Shown: one piece after another, positions 45,201-56,100 of the stretch
How the letters are laid out: the number at the start of each line of letters is the position of its first letter
Numbering within the stretch: position 1 is the stretch's first letter
Source of the DNA: Argopecten irradians
Taxonomy: Eukaryota > Mollusca > Bivalvia > Pectinida > Pectinidae
Length of the DNA: 64,000 nucleotides
Assembly: GCF_041381155.1 (NCBI RefSeq)
Contig: NC_091149.1
Coordinates: 15,764,609 to 15,828,608 of the forward strand
Direction: 5' to 3'
Position numbers and translations under genes: made by a program
Notes under the pieces: model-generated
Told to the model about the DNA's origin: nothing
Seen by the model: the letters and a program-made list of their open reading frames with translations, nothing else
Databases searched by the model: none

Positions 45201-47782
45201 TTCTATAAATCTTTCTCCCACAAACATTTGGTTTTTATTAGTTGAATGTCCTATTAACAGCTAGGGTCATGTAATTAAATAAGATGTGCCAGGTTTGTGT
45301 GTAGAGGAAAGCCAGCGTACCCGGAGAAAAACCACCGAACAGTGGTCAGTATCAACTGTCCCACAAGGGATTCGATCTCACGACCCAGAGGTGAAGGGCT
45401 TGTGGTAATATGTCGAGACATTTCAACCACTTTATCACTGCGGCCCCACTCGCACAAACTTAACTACTTAGCTAATATCTATTACTGCATACCATGAAAT
45501 GTTTGTGTGTATCTTCTTTAGTGGTGTTGTGGATAGAAATATCTGTGGTTAGCTGATGGAGCAAGAATAAATAGAATATATTCACAGCAACCATGAAAAC
45601 AACGTAAGTTTCTGCACAACCAACATTTCATGTTAAACAGTACTACTACCAAGAGCAGATAACTCCATGGTACAGTGGGGTAGTTACCTGATGCTGACAC
45701 CCAGTAGTCCCTGGCCACCCCAGTTATGACTAGGCAGAATGGTGACCTCACGCACAGACTGAGTTTTACTGCTGTACACCGCCATCTTCACTGGTTTTTC
45801 TATGTTGGCCTTCAGGAGATCTTTCAGAGTATCATTATCTTGGTTCTGCAACAGGAGAAGGTGTTTTTGATTTTAAATAAATGTGATTTATTATATAACA
45901 TATTAAGAAAACATTAACAGTTTAATTTGAATATTAATTTGCATCCTGAGGATATATAAGCTGCCTTTTAATTTAATGCCAGATAAGTGAAAACAATTTA
46001 GTAAGAATCCTAAGCTGCTGATTGCAATTATAAACAGATACTGGTTGATACTTTTACGAACTACAGGACCATGTGGTAGATTTGCCATTGGCTAAGCATA
46101 CTCATCCTCAGTAAATAAAGATTATCATTATTATTCAAACATGTTCCCAATTTACCCACCAAAACAATTTTAGAAAGATGTAACATATAAGCAACTTTAT
46201 TTAGCATCCAATATGTTAAACAATGAACATAAGCTCTAAGATTGCAACACAAAAATTATGCAACAGCTAGTGGTCACAAAGACCAATAAGTTTTTGATCC
46301 TTATGTTGTAAGGTCAAATCCCTTGTTAAATATGATTCTTTTAAAATTCACTAAAGTGCAGTGATAAATCTATGTTTTGAAAATTATGGGATAATTTCAG
46401 CTGATTTGTTCAAAACGATTGGTCTCTCTATGGCTCTATGTAAAATTAAAATAATTCTGAAATTTCTATGGGACATTTTGGAACTTTATGATTACATGAC
46501 ATGGGACTATCACATAGATTTATCACTGAAGTGACATCAAATAAACTCCAACCAGTTAAACATAAAACTTACCAGTCTTGTGTGTCCTATAGCTACAATA
46601 AAATCAAAGAATGCCTCCAATCCCGCTTTGTGACCCGGGGAGCCTTCTTGTACCTGAAAGAATGAATATATCATAAATAACTTTTCTAAACCAGTCCTAC
46701 ATTTACTTAAACAAAGACCGGGCAGTCGGTAGCAGTCAGGGAAAAAGTATTAGCATACTGTCCTATAATATTCACCTAAACTGTCTTTATATGCTTAAAA
46801 TATTATGCATTTATGGCCCAGAGGGAAATATTACACCTTTGGTTAAATACACCTTCATATCACACTGTTAAATTGTCTGTAATATACAAAATTCGCAATT
46901 TGGTACTGTAGGGTAATTATTAACTAAATTTGTGATGAGTAAAAATTGTTTTTCGTTTCGCCTGTCAATATTTGTCTAAATAAGTGGAGAGGGCTCAGTG
47001 TTACATATGGTCACCATCGGGGCACACGCCCCAAGGAAATACAATATTTATTTCACAGGCGCCCCCCCCCCCCTTCAAGGGAAAATGGGAAATACAATGT
47101 TTTATTTTCCTCAGCCTGTCATGTGATGTGTTTCAACTTATTTACAGACATTAGCATGAAACATTGCTCATAAGATCAGTTTTCAATTAATGTGAAAGAA
47201 TACATACTGTTTATCATTAAAACATTTGGGACTGATGCCATTCATCACTGCAATATTTTGTTCACAAATTAAATGATCCCCATTGATTATTGTTTTCATG
47301 TTATAGCTTCATCAAAGTTTGAAGAGATATATGATACTTTTATAAAGCATATGTTTGTTTTGATTTAACAGATTCACAGATGTCACTGTCAGTGAAGAAT
47401 GGTAGGCATAGCTAAAACACACGTGTACGAAACGTCAAACAGTGCACTGAGCTAGCTGGGACACGTTACAGTCATACAACTCGAACCAACATGTAAGATG
47501 GTATATATGCGAGTTTTGATCCTTACCGTTCCATATTTATAAAACACGCTTTAAACCTAAATGCATCCAGTATCTGGAAATGTTAATGCAAGTTCAAGTA
47601 CACGTCAATACACAATCGACCCGTCAGAAAACTTGACGTGGTGAATCTGACAAACTAAAATGTGGTATGCACATCGCAATATTTCCTCCATCATGGTCAT
47701 TAATGACTGTGTCACTTACTCGAAGGACATGGTATCCCTCTGTTCCGCCGCCCGGGATTTCTGTGCTGAATGAGCCACCCAT
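33273..47782 (-). CDS. Golgi reassembly-stacking protein (GRASP55/65), 11 coding exons
   Basis: A peripheral Golgi protein that tethers cisternae through its PDZ-like GRASP domains. Exons (high to low): 47782-47720, 46653-46573, 45845-45688, 40530-40485, 39811-39725, 39471-39341, 37153-37024, 35295-35232, 34769-34659, 34272-34105, 33604-33273. All have AG/GT borders and matching phases, giving about 456 residues, close to human GRASP55. It starts MGGSFS, a Gly2 myristoylation site. The first PDZ-like half runs from [20 protein letters not shown] to [19 protein letters not shown]; the second from [12 protein letters not shown] and [17 protein letters not shown] to [20 protein letters not shown]. 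After this comes the Pro/Ser/Ala-rich regulatory tail ([26 protein letters not shown]). Exon 4 is only 46 bp. Exon 7 ends in a weaker donor (GTAGAG). Invertebrates usually have one GRASP gene, so this is the GORASP1/2 pro-orthologue. Introns hold a piggyBac, a SINE, a MITE and a TIR element. Confidence 0.95.
33668..33833. mobile_element. GGTCTTTATA-type repeat in a GRASP intron
   Basis: Ends CAAACCTGTCTTTAAAGATC and GCAAGTTTCACTGTAT; the interior has AAATGGTCTTTATACACAGG and AGTGGTCTTAATAAGTAGG. Related to 19015-19348. Probably a MITE; ends only loosely inverted. Confidence 0.5.
34778..35231. other. GRASP intron, nothing recognised
   Basis: Short AT-rich intron sequence between exons at 35232 and 34769. 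Confidence 0.35.
35507..36959. mobile_element. 1.45-kb non-autonomous TIR element in a GRASP intron
   Basis: Perfect 16-bp terminal repeats CAGGGGTGTACAATTC and GAATTGTACACCCCTG, flanked by TAAAA at 35502-35506 and 36960-36964. Just inside both ends are clusters of GGGCTAGT/ACTAGCCC words forming small palindromes (four or more on each side). The CAGGGG start is hAT-like, but a 5-bp duplication is not the usual 8 bp, so the superfamily is open. The 1.2-kb core is AT-rich without a transposase. Confidence 0.75.
37154..38838. other. GRASP intron, nothing recognised
   Basis: About 1.7 kb of AT-rich intron without a supported feature before the MITE. Confidence 0.35.
38843..39182. mobile_element. 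MITE-T copy 3 (TTAA-flanked), in a GRASP intron
   Basis: 340 bp, ends AGATGCTCCACCGCTGACA and GTCAGCGGTGGAGCATCT, TTAA at 38839-38842 and 39183-39186. A short deletion before the right end removes the A-rich GTGAAAAAATACC block of other copies. Confidence 0.85.
41830..41835 (-). promoter_or_regulatory. AATAAA overlapping the transposase stop codon
   Basis: On the minus strand GAGGAATAAAC contains the stop TAA within AATAAA. It could serve as the polyadenylation signal of a very compact 3' end, or be chance. Confidence 0.3.
41831..43960 (-). CDS. piggyBac transposase (PGBD-like), two exons
   Basis: Cuts and pastes DNA at TTAA in the nucleus. Exon 1 is 43960-42808 and exon 2 42450-41831, with a 357-bp GT/AG intron; the joined frame gives 590 residues, the usual size. 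An acidic N-terminus (about 1-60) precedes the DDE_Tnp_1_7 core. Likely catalytic aspartates are D235 ([13 protein letters not shown]), D313 ([11 protein letters not shown]) and D417 ([10 protein letters not shown]). The C-terminus is a cysteine-rich zinc domain ([24 protein letters not shown]) that binds element ends in this family. No stop or frameshift seen. It lies inside matching TIRs, so it is a transposon gene and not a domesticated host copy. The nearest named relatives by motif are PGBD4-type proteins. Confidence 0.93.
45226..45452 (-). mobile_element. SINE-B: tRNA-like head with the common tail
   Basis: On the minus strand the head has an A-box-like GATAAAGTGGTTGAAATG and a B-box-like GAGATCGAATCCC. 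A body with GGTTTTTCTCCGGGTACGC follows, then a tail CTGTTAATAGGACATTCAAC like that of SINE-A. A short CACAAAC occurs on both sides (45219-45225, 45453-45459). It lies in GRASP intron 3, beside the piggyBac. Confidence 0.75.
45846..46572. other. GRASP intron 2, nothing recognised
   Basis: AT-rich intron with no supported feature. Confidence 0.35.
46654..47719. other. GRASP intron 1, nothing recognised
   Basis: Contains a poly-C run near 47063-47074 in a CACACGCCCC context. No gene or repeat family identified. Confidence 0.35.
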
Positions 47783-48282
47783 CCTGCTGTTTAAAACAGG
47801 CTGAATGTCAGACGAGTTACACAGGTGATGCCGGTTGTTGATCCAATATGGCCACTACGTGGCATTGGAGGAATTATGGGTACACGTTTCCGGTTGATAA
47901 AATTTGCAGAATCGAAATCATACGGATGTCATGAATGGTAGAATGGTACACTATTTTTTTGTTTATCTTAAAACGTTAGGCTATATGTGGTTACATCTCT
48001 TGACAACAAACCCATTTGAGAATAGGAGGTAATTCTAAAAAATAAAGAAACATTTTTGTAGAAACACGTTGACGTATGAATTTATCAGTTAGTTGCAATT
48101 GGTTGATATCGAAATGGGTACTGTAACTTACGTTTGAAGTTGATTGAGGTTATTAAATATTACTTTAAGGAAAATATAAGAAAATGGATTGTAAATGTAA
48201 CTTTTTTTGTTAATAACAATATGCTATATGACATTCACATCTTTTTATTTCATTTAACGCGGTTGTCATTAATGCAAGGAGA
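47783..48282. other. 5' flank of the GRASP gene
   Basis: Contains the presumed 5' UTR and promoter. I cannot support a specific site. Confidence 0.35.
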
Positions 48283-48615
48283 TTAATGCTAACAGAACAC
48301 TAGGTTTCCTAAAACGAAACCTCACAATCAATTCACCACACATTAAAGAACACGCATATAAAGCACTTGTTAGACCCAAACTAGAGTACTGCTCCTCTAT
48401 CTGGGACCCACACAATACTGGCCAAATACAACAAGTAGAAAAAAACTCAACGCAGAGCAGCAAGATATGTACACAACAGATATCATAACACTTCTTCAGT
48501 CTCAGACATGTTATACACACTCCAATGGCCAACACTAGTACAAACACGCCGTCTACAATCACGACTCATCCTCCTATATAAAATCACCCGCACTAGACAC
48601 ACACATCCCTAGCCT
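48283..48615 (+). pseudogene. LINE reverse-transcriptase C-terminal fragment
   Basis: Translates to the region after the reverse-transcriptase core typical of jockey/CR1-like LINEs: ANRTLGFLKRNLTINSPHIK, ALVRPKLEYCSSIWDPH, then (other frame) QRRAARYVHNRYHNTSSVSD and LQWPTLVQTRRLQSRL. A one-base change of frame falls in the A-run near 48438-48444. Heavily 5'-truncated, so dead. Confidence 0.75.
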
Positions 48616-48699
48616 ATGCACATATACACTGTAGCACATGTATTAAATATTAAAGCCATTTTGATATAGCTTAAGTTAAAAAAAAATATTTTTTGAAAA

Positions 48700-48935
48700 A
48701 AAATAAACATTTTTGTATTACAATGTATCACTTTTTTTTTAAATTTAAGTCGAAATATTTTTAACTTAGGCTGAAAAAGTTGATAATGCAAAAAAAAAAA
48801 TCCTTATTCAACGTAAGAAAAAACTTTTAAACTTTAATCGAAAAAGTGATCATGCAAATAACATCTCAGCCTTAGCCAAAACAATAAAAAAAAAACAAAA
48901 ATTAAAACTTCAGGCGAAAAAGTGATAATGCAAAA
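48700..48935. repeat. Degenerate A/T-rich tandem repeat
   Basis: Three spaced occurrences of (C/T)GAAAAAGT(T)GAT.ATGCAAA at about 48771, 48839 and 48919, roughly 70-80 bp apart, in an A-rich background. Confidence 0.45.
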
Positions 48936-48944
48936 TTGAGAATT

Positions 48945-49425
48945 CTAACTTAAAGTTATATGTGCCGTATTTTTCATAGTCACGAATCAAGAAGAGCTTT
49001 TAATATGTTATTCAACTCCAAAAGTTACCAACATTTTGAGAATCACAATACTTTCAATGTATAGGTTTTAATTTTACAAGTACAAAAGAGACCCGAAAAT
49101 GATTTTTGGCAGTACTGCCAAAAATCATTATATTAACATCTTTAGTGTAGTGAAATGAATTCATACGGTCAGACCATGAAGCCATATTATTGTCCACAAT
49201 TTCATTGCACATTTTTACAGTATAATTAATAATTGTAAAGTGATTTCTGAAGGTATGTTTCCATCTAAACGTGTATAAGGCATACAAAACAAGAATTTCA
49301 CAGTGCATAACCTATGTGTTCCAACTAACGTTTATAAGGCATTATATATGTTTGGCTGTCCATTTGAATTATTTTCACAGCCTTATTCATTAAAACTTAT
49401 GGTTTTAAAGGGTATTTCCAATACA
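48945..49425. repeat. Unclassified repeat U, inverted copy
   Basis: Runs from AAAGTTATATGTGCCGTATT to about TCATTAAAACTTATGG and matches, inverted, the SINE-interrupted unit at 29315-30276. Contains a perfect 32-bp palindrome at 49098-49129. Confidence 0.65.
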
Positions 49426-49830
49426 CATGTATGTTGAACATCTGTGAAAATAACGAAAAATTTGAAAAAGGGTACTTTGCCGAGGGTTGTATACACGATT
49501 TTGTGATCCCGACAGTATAATATCCCGATTCTTCATATTAATGCACCCTTAGGCGACAAGCGAGGGACACAAAATGTTGTAAAACCCGAGGCCAATACTT
49601 CGACGTTTTATGTTTCATTGTCATTTTACTTCAATGTTTGTCGTTCTATAATTATCCACTATTTTGTAATAAATCCGTAAAATAAAAAAAAAAATAAAAA
49701 ATAAAAAAACCGCGACTACAAATCAATTCTACATGTACATGTATATATATGAAAATTGCGAAATATTTTTCAACGCAAATCCCGTTGTTTGCATCATTTA
49801 AAGTAAGCACAGCCTATTGCTAAATAGATG
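49426..49830. other. Intergenic, nothing recognised
   Basis: Has an A-rich simple stretch near 49679-49709. No gene supported. Confidence 0.35.
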
Positions 49831-49834
49831 TTAA

Positions 49835-50190
49835 AGATGCTCCACCGCCGAACCAGTATAAACGATACTCATCATTCGAACAACAATTGGTGTTTAATCG
49901 TATATATATGTGTCTAATTAACACAAAAAATAATATAGATAACTTCATTTTGCTTTTGGTGCATGCGCAGTCAGTACTTCATTTCATATAGGGTATAGTG
50001 CCATAGAATTTTTTCGGGATGCTATTAATTGTTTTTAATATTTTTATCTTGAACTAAAATAAGAAGGTCAGACTTTTCAATGGTGGTAATGGTGTAAATA
50101 AAGTAACTTTTGTAACTAAAGAAAAATATTTAATCGTCTGCTCCTGTTTTTGATAGAGAATTAGTACCATTTGTCGGCGGTGGAGCATCT
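49835..50190. mobile_element. MITE-T copy 4 (TTAA-flanked)
   Basis: 356 bp, ends AGATGCTCCACCGCCGA and TCGGCGGTGGAGCATCT, TTAA at 49831-49834 and 50191-50194. Confidence 0.85.
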
Positions 50191-50194
50191 TTAA

Positions 50195-51127
50195 AAACGA
50201 CAACTGTATGTATGCTTTATGTTTTTCCCCAATTTGTAAAAGCTAGGAAGCAAACAATTTAAAAACATGTTTTAATAAATAATTTGCCTCATTTAGAGAG
50301 GTCTTTTGAACGATTTACTTTTCTTTATGAAATTCTATAAAACAAACTGTTTTATCACCAACTCAATTTTTAAACACACGTATGTATTGAGAATTATTTT
50401 TCATGAAAATCACAGATAAATGTTGTTAATCATTCACTTATTGTCGGTGTGCAACAGTATGGTAATGCATATGTTACCTAGTGCTGTTGTATGCGGCAGA
50501 ATTGTGTGCAGTAATCTCCCTTTCTAAAACCTCATATCGTTTGGCTTTGTCTGTTATCAGACAATGCATAGTTATTGATCACATAATGTTCTTGTTTTTA
50601 ATGTCGACATTATTAAAATAGAGACTCAGGTATCAAATCCTTTGTTTATACATGTACATGTAGGTACTTCGGAAACAGTCAAACCGATGGCATCGTAGCA
50701 TAGAAGCATTAGAGAACTTTTATTTGCCTTCGGTCTCAAGCAACATTCTCTACCCTGTTCCTGTGGTTGATGGTTTGACAAGTACTAATGGAAATCTAGA
50801 TGTGGCGTGGACATAGAGAAAAAGTCGTTCAGTTAGTTTTATCTCACATTGAAATTGTTGTTCTATTGAATTGGATGACATTGTTGTATTAATATACATG
50901 TAACATTTAAAATATTTATCAAGATTTTAGATAAGAAAACTGAAAGATTGAAGCCGTACATTTCAGACGATGATAACGATTACTTGTGTTGAGAAAAAAG
51001 CGAAGCTGATTACATCTGATTTTTGTTACCTTTTATTGTAACAGTGATAGAATTATTGTTAGATAAGTGTAATGACTTGATAAGCATTTCTACTAAATTG
51101 ATAATAGGTTTTACCTGGATGTTTGCT
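50195..51127. other. Intergenic, nothing recognised
   Basis: No feature supported between two MITE copies. Confidence 0.35.
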
Positions 51128-51131
51128 TTAA

Positions 51132-51465
51132 AGATGCTCCATCGACGACATAGCATAAATGATATTCATCACTTGAACAATAATTGGTGTATAATCGTGT
51201 CTATATCTGTCTAATTAACACAAAAAGAAATATAAAATAATTTATTTTGCCCTTGGTGCATGCACAATCAGTACTTCATTCCATATATGATATAGTGCCA
51301 CGGATTTTTTTCGGGATGCAATTAATTATTTTTCATATTTTTACCTTGAAGTAAAATTAGAAGTTCAAACTTTTCAACGGTGGTAATGGTGTAAAGAAAA
51401 ATACTTAATCGTCTGCTCCCGTTTTTGATAGTGAAAAATTATCATTTGTCAGCGATGGAGCATTT
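51132..51465. mobile_element. MITE-T copy 5 (TTAA-flanked, diverged)
   Basis: 334 bp, ends AGATGCTCCATCGACGACA and TGTCAGCGATGGAGCATTT, TTAA at 51128-51131 and 51466-51469. It has more substitutions in the terminal repeats than the other copies, suggesting an older insertion. Confidence 0.8.
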
Positions 51466-51469
51466 TTAA

Positions 51470-53146
51470 TTCTCTTTTAGTTTCTTCCATGCAATCTGTT
51501 TTACCACTGTTCCACTGCATTTATATCATCTTAAAGATGAGGAAGTCAAACACTGAACAGATATTTTCCTCAAGAATTTTCAAGCATGCAGAGCTGGGCT
51601 TTTAGGTCTACGGCGAGTAGTATGAAATATTTTATGGATTGGAATTGCCTTAATTCACTTAGTTCTCAATGACAAAATGTTTTATTGAAATGGATACAAT
51701 ATTATAAAGAGTTGCACTTTTTAAGCAAACTGGCAGTTTCCAGTTATATTCTATTTGTAATTAAAATAAGGTGTTTGATTTATAAATGATTATTTTTTAG
51801 ATTAGGAATTTATTTTGGTATCTTCTTTCAAATTATAACAATGAATTGATTTTTTCTGATGATGGTTTTATGACAATTGTTGTGTACGGTATACATATCC
51901 TTTAAACATTAAACATTATCTGTAACAATACATGTTATTTCCTCAGTTTTGTAATTGTTTTTTTCTTTCATTTCCCATATCGTTTTTAATCACATATTAT
52001 GGAAGGGAATATATAGTATAGGTCTTGCGTGTTCTATGATACAATTGTTGATAACTTCATTCTTATGTATACTGATCTTGAATATATCTATAATGTTTAC
52101 GGACAATAAAACATGTTCGTTCCCATGGCTTGAAATGATTGTGGAAATCACCAATATGAAAATTGTGACCATATATGGTCGTGGCTTAAAGTGATGCGTA
52201 CAATTAGAAGACGTACTCATGACCCGCTATACCGCGATATTCCCCTGACCTTACTCTCGTGTCACGATTTCTATCATAAACCTCTATGTATGTTAATCTC
52301 CTGTTCCAATATTTGCCGCTGTACGCTAGTCAACTTCACGCATTGAATATTATATATGACTCATATTGAACAGGAGTCCCCGGCTAAATATAAAACATTT
52401 AAGAATGATACCCGTGACGTCATTCACACATCATTGGTTAGCAATAGACTCGTGACGACATTTGAATGATCATGAATGTAATAATAAAGAGAACCACTTG
52501 TCAAACACAGCTGAACCCAACCCAATTACAACCTTTCGGAAAAAAAATCTTATGATCTTATACACACGACCGTGTACACATAACAATAACACAACCTTAA
52601 ATACCCGGTTTAGAAGTCGTTCAACTGGAACTGAAAGCCTTCCAATATATATATAAGCCTTTTCTGTGTACATTTTCCCCATTAGCGTTTCTCTCACGCA
52701 TTGGATGTCCAGGTACAATAATGCATAGATTTAAGTAACACCAAGACTCGTCGGTACCATACATACTGTGGTTTGCACTGAAGGATATATACTTTGTGGC
52801 AAAACAGGATACCTTGTAATTGAATTAATTCAGCAAAACACGTTCATGTAACCATAGCGAGTCTTCAGGTGCAAAACAAAAGGTGACGAAGGAAATCCCA
52901 TGAATAATTAATGCTGGGGCAAAATCACACGTGAATATTTATTGGTACGAATTACTATACATAACTGAATCGGACGTCTCACACCCGTGTTGCATTGCAG
53001 TCAACATACCTGGACATATTTTACCTGGAACTCATATATACCAGGAATACAACTCAACGACAAAACAGTAATTATTGTGTATACAGATCAATAACGTTCA
53101 CAGACTCGGGTATATACTACAATATATGCTTTAAACAACAGCCAAC
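51470..53146. other. Intergenic and promoter side of the metalloprotease gene
   Basis: About 1.7 kb with no repeat or gene I can support. The metalloprotease 5' UTR should lie at its right end. Confidence 0.35.
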
Positions 53147-56100
53147 ATGGCTCAACTTATACACCGGTATGTTACAGTATTATTACTAATGGTAACTGGC
53201 TGTACACGAGTTTACCTACTTAAAATACAGGACAAATTTAAAGCTGAATTTAAAGGTAAGATTTGAAATATATTTACATGGATACATCTCATGTCATTGT
53301 CTGTAAATGTTGTGTAATTGCCAGTAACTACTCAATCGATTCGGTATACAATAGATTTTTTATGAATTAAGCATAGAAAGAACTTTTCGTATATGGAAGA
53401 TGATTACAAGACACATTTGTGTTATATATAAGATGTTTCATGGAAACTTTGATATTTGTCACAATTCTAAAAAGTATACATCCACTGTTAATGTAATTTC
53501 AATCGGTCATATATTTCCTTGGTTCAGTTTGTAATGAAAATTCGGTATTCCATACTGAGCTATTACAAAGAGAATATTGAATAAAGAACCATTTAGCAGA
53601 AAAAGACACATCCTGACAATTTAAATGAAAGAAGTAGGATTTTTCAAAAGCGAGTTCAGAACGCAAATCTTCACATTAACTTTGACAATACAACGAGATA
53701 CAGAGGGTTCTCAAAATATTGTAAAACAGACGACCATACGGTTAGGCGATTTTCTCAATTCATCATTATTTTAGTTCGACTTCACTGATACGATGTTAAG
53801 AACAATATTGATATACCTAAAATCATCTCGAAAATATCTTGAAATTGAAACCGAATTGCCGATGGTTAAAATGGTGGTAATGTTGTTAGTTACCTACTTT
53901 ACTTACTGAATTATATCTATTTTATTTTAGTTGAGATTAGCTTCTGTAAGTAGATAATGTCATGCTAACTAAAAATTCAATCAGGCAATGAATGACAGGC
54001 ACTTTTTCATCAAATTTCTGTATAATAATTCCGTGATCTGATAGTATCACGATGTGAAAAATCTTCCATGTATAAACCTCATTATGTGCTAATAAAACTT
54101 ACCGGTAGCATATACCATATAAGTGGAGTTTATAACCTTACTCAGCAGTAGTGTAAGGGCGAAAAGAAATGTAACAAAAAATATGAAAATAAGACCAATT
54201 TGAAGTAATTTTTCGACAATATGGTCGTCGACATTTATCCAAAGATTATATCCCTTTATACACATCCACCGTTATCCTGTTCATTTGTCTAAATACTATT
54301 TTGCAACTGGCTTATGTCACTTGTGTCTAATGCTCATTTTAAGTTATTCATGGTGGTAATGAAGTGAAATGATACTTGGATAGTATTGATAAAATGCTAC
54401 TCGTGTTCTGAGACTGATAATAATAACACACATGCACATCTGACTATTGTGTTCTTTTATAAATGATACCATCAAACTCGTCTTCAAAACCTTTCTAAAC
54501 TTATTTAATTAAATCCAATATAACAAAGGAAACCCGTTAAAGATCACGTAGTCATTTTTTAAAGATTTAGATATATCTGTGTCTATGAAAGGATGACACG
54601 TGTTATAAAGCATTTTCAAATAAGATAGTATTACTGTGTTCCTTTATGCTTAAAGTGAATAGTCGGGCAAAGAAAACCAGTCTAAATGCGTTCCAAAAGT
54701 TCTCACATATTAATACGACGGCCAAGTTCTGCTTATGTTTCCCAGTTCTGACCATTAAAGTAAAGGAAAGTTGAAAGCATTGAAAGCGAGGCTGCTTGGA
54801 AATGTAACCACGGACATAGTTAGCCGGGATGACGTTTTAGGATTCCTATACTTTAAATTAATTTCTTCTTACGCAGACAGATTCTGACGAGAAAGTTTAT
54901 TTTTCTATTCCATAAGAAATTATACTGGATACATTCACACCATTTTTACCGACTTTAGTCATCCTTGCCCGACTATTCACTTTAATAGGTATGCAAGAGG
55001 CTGTATTGGCCTTATTACGCTGACTATCATTGCTAGAAGTATACAGAATACAAAACATACAACTACATTTACAAAAATATTGTATACATGTAAATACATT
55101 GCTGTAATGAATAGTCATTTGTTTTTCGATTGTTTTTGAACAGATTATGTAGAAGTCGAAATAGAAAACAATGGCCGATATAGACGATCACTTGGAGATA
55201 GGAGTCCATATCCTCGGAATGTCGGTGTTAGGTTCACAGCCTTTAATGATGAAGTCAGTTTACCCCTGACACGAAATGATGATGTCGATCTTAATGTGCC
55301 CATTTATGTTAACAAAAATGGTGACGTCATCAAGGATTCCGTTCCAGTTCTGCAGGTACGTTAATTTTTCTTGCAATGATATCTATTTTCTGTCGTAAAA
55401 CTATAAAATTCTAGTCATAGACTCTTAAGAAATGTCAGCATATTAATTAGTAGTCCAGTTCGACCACGAGATTACTACTATAATCGTTAGCTATGTTTGT
55501 TCCACTACTAATGCATTGAACCTATATTTTTGAAACTTTAAACAGGAATAGAAAATAAAAATTGGCCATGTTACAACTCTCAATTACTATACATAAATGA
55601 TTGATATTTGTAGATAAAGGGGGAAATTAATTATATATTATAGAAAATTAAGGAAACAAAACAACAAAATCACTACAAATGAAATAAGAATCGCGACAGT
55701 TCATAAGATTCAGTAATTTTAACGCTATACATGTACATTCGAGTTTTATCTGTTAAACCCAGTGATTATACACATGTAGCTTAATCCCGATATAGCAGAC
55801 GCCATTATTTCAATTGACAAGATAATATCATATATAATTATGCTGTATTACGTGTGCCAGTAAGATCATAGCCCGAGTGTTATAATTATATTATTATGTA
55901 ATGTCGCTTCTTACACTGGTCTGCAATACAATTCATTCAAAACCAATGCATAAAGAAGACTAAAAGCCCGTGCTCGTGTGCAGTAAGAGCAAGCTACCTT
56001 TGGCGTTTTGATATAACCATGATAAACGATTTTGTATGTCCCTGAAGGAATTTGTATAATGGTTGATTAAACAATGTGTGAACTGCATATATCTGCAATG

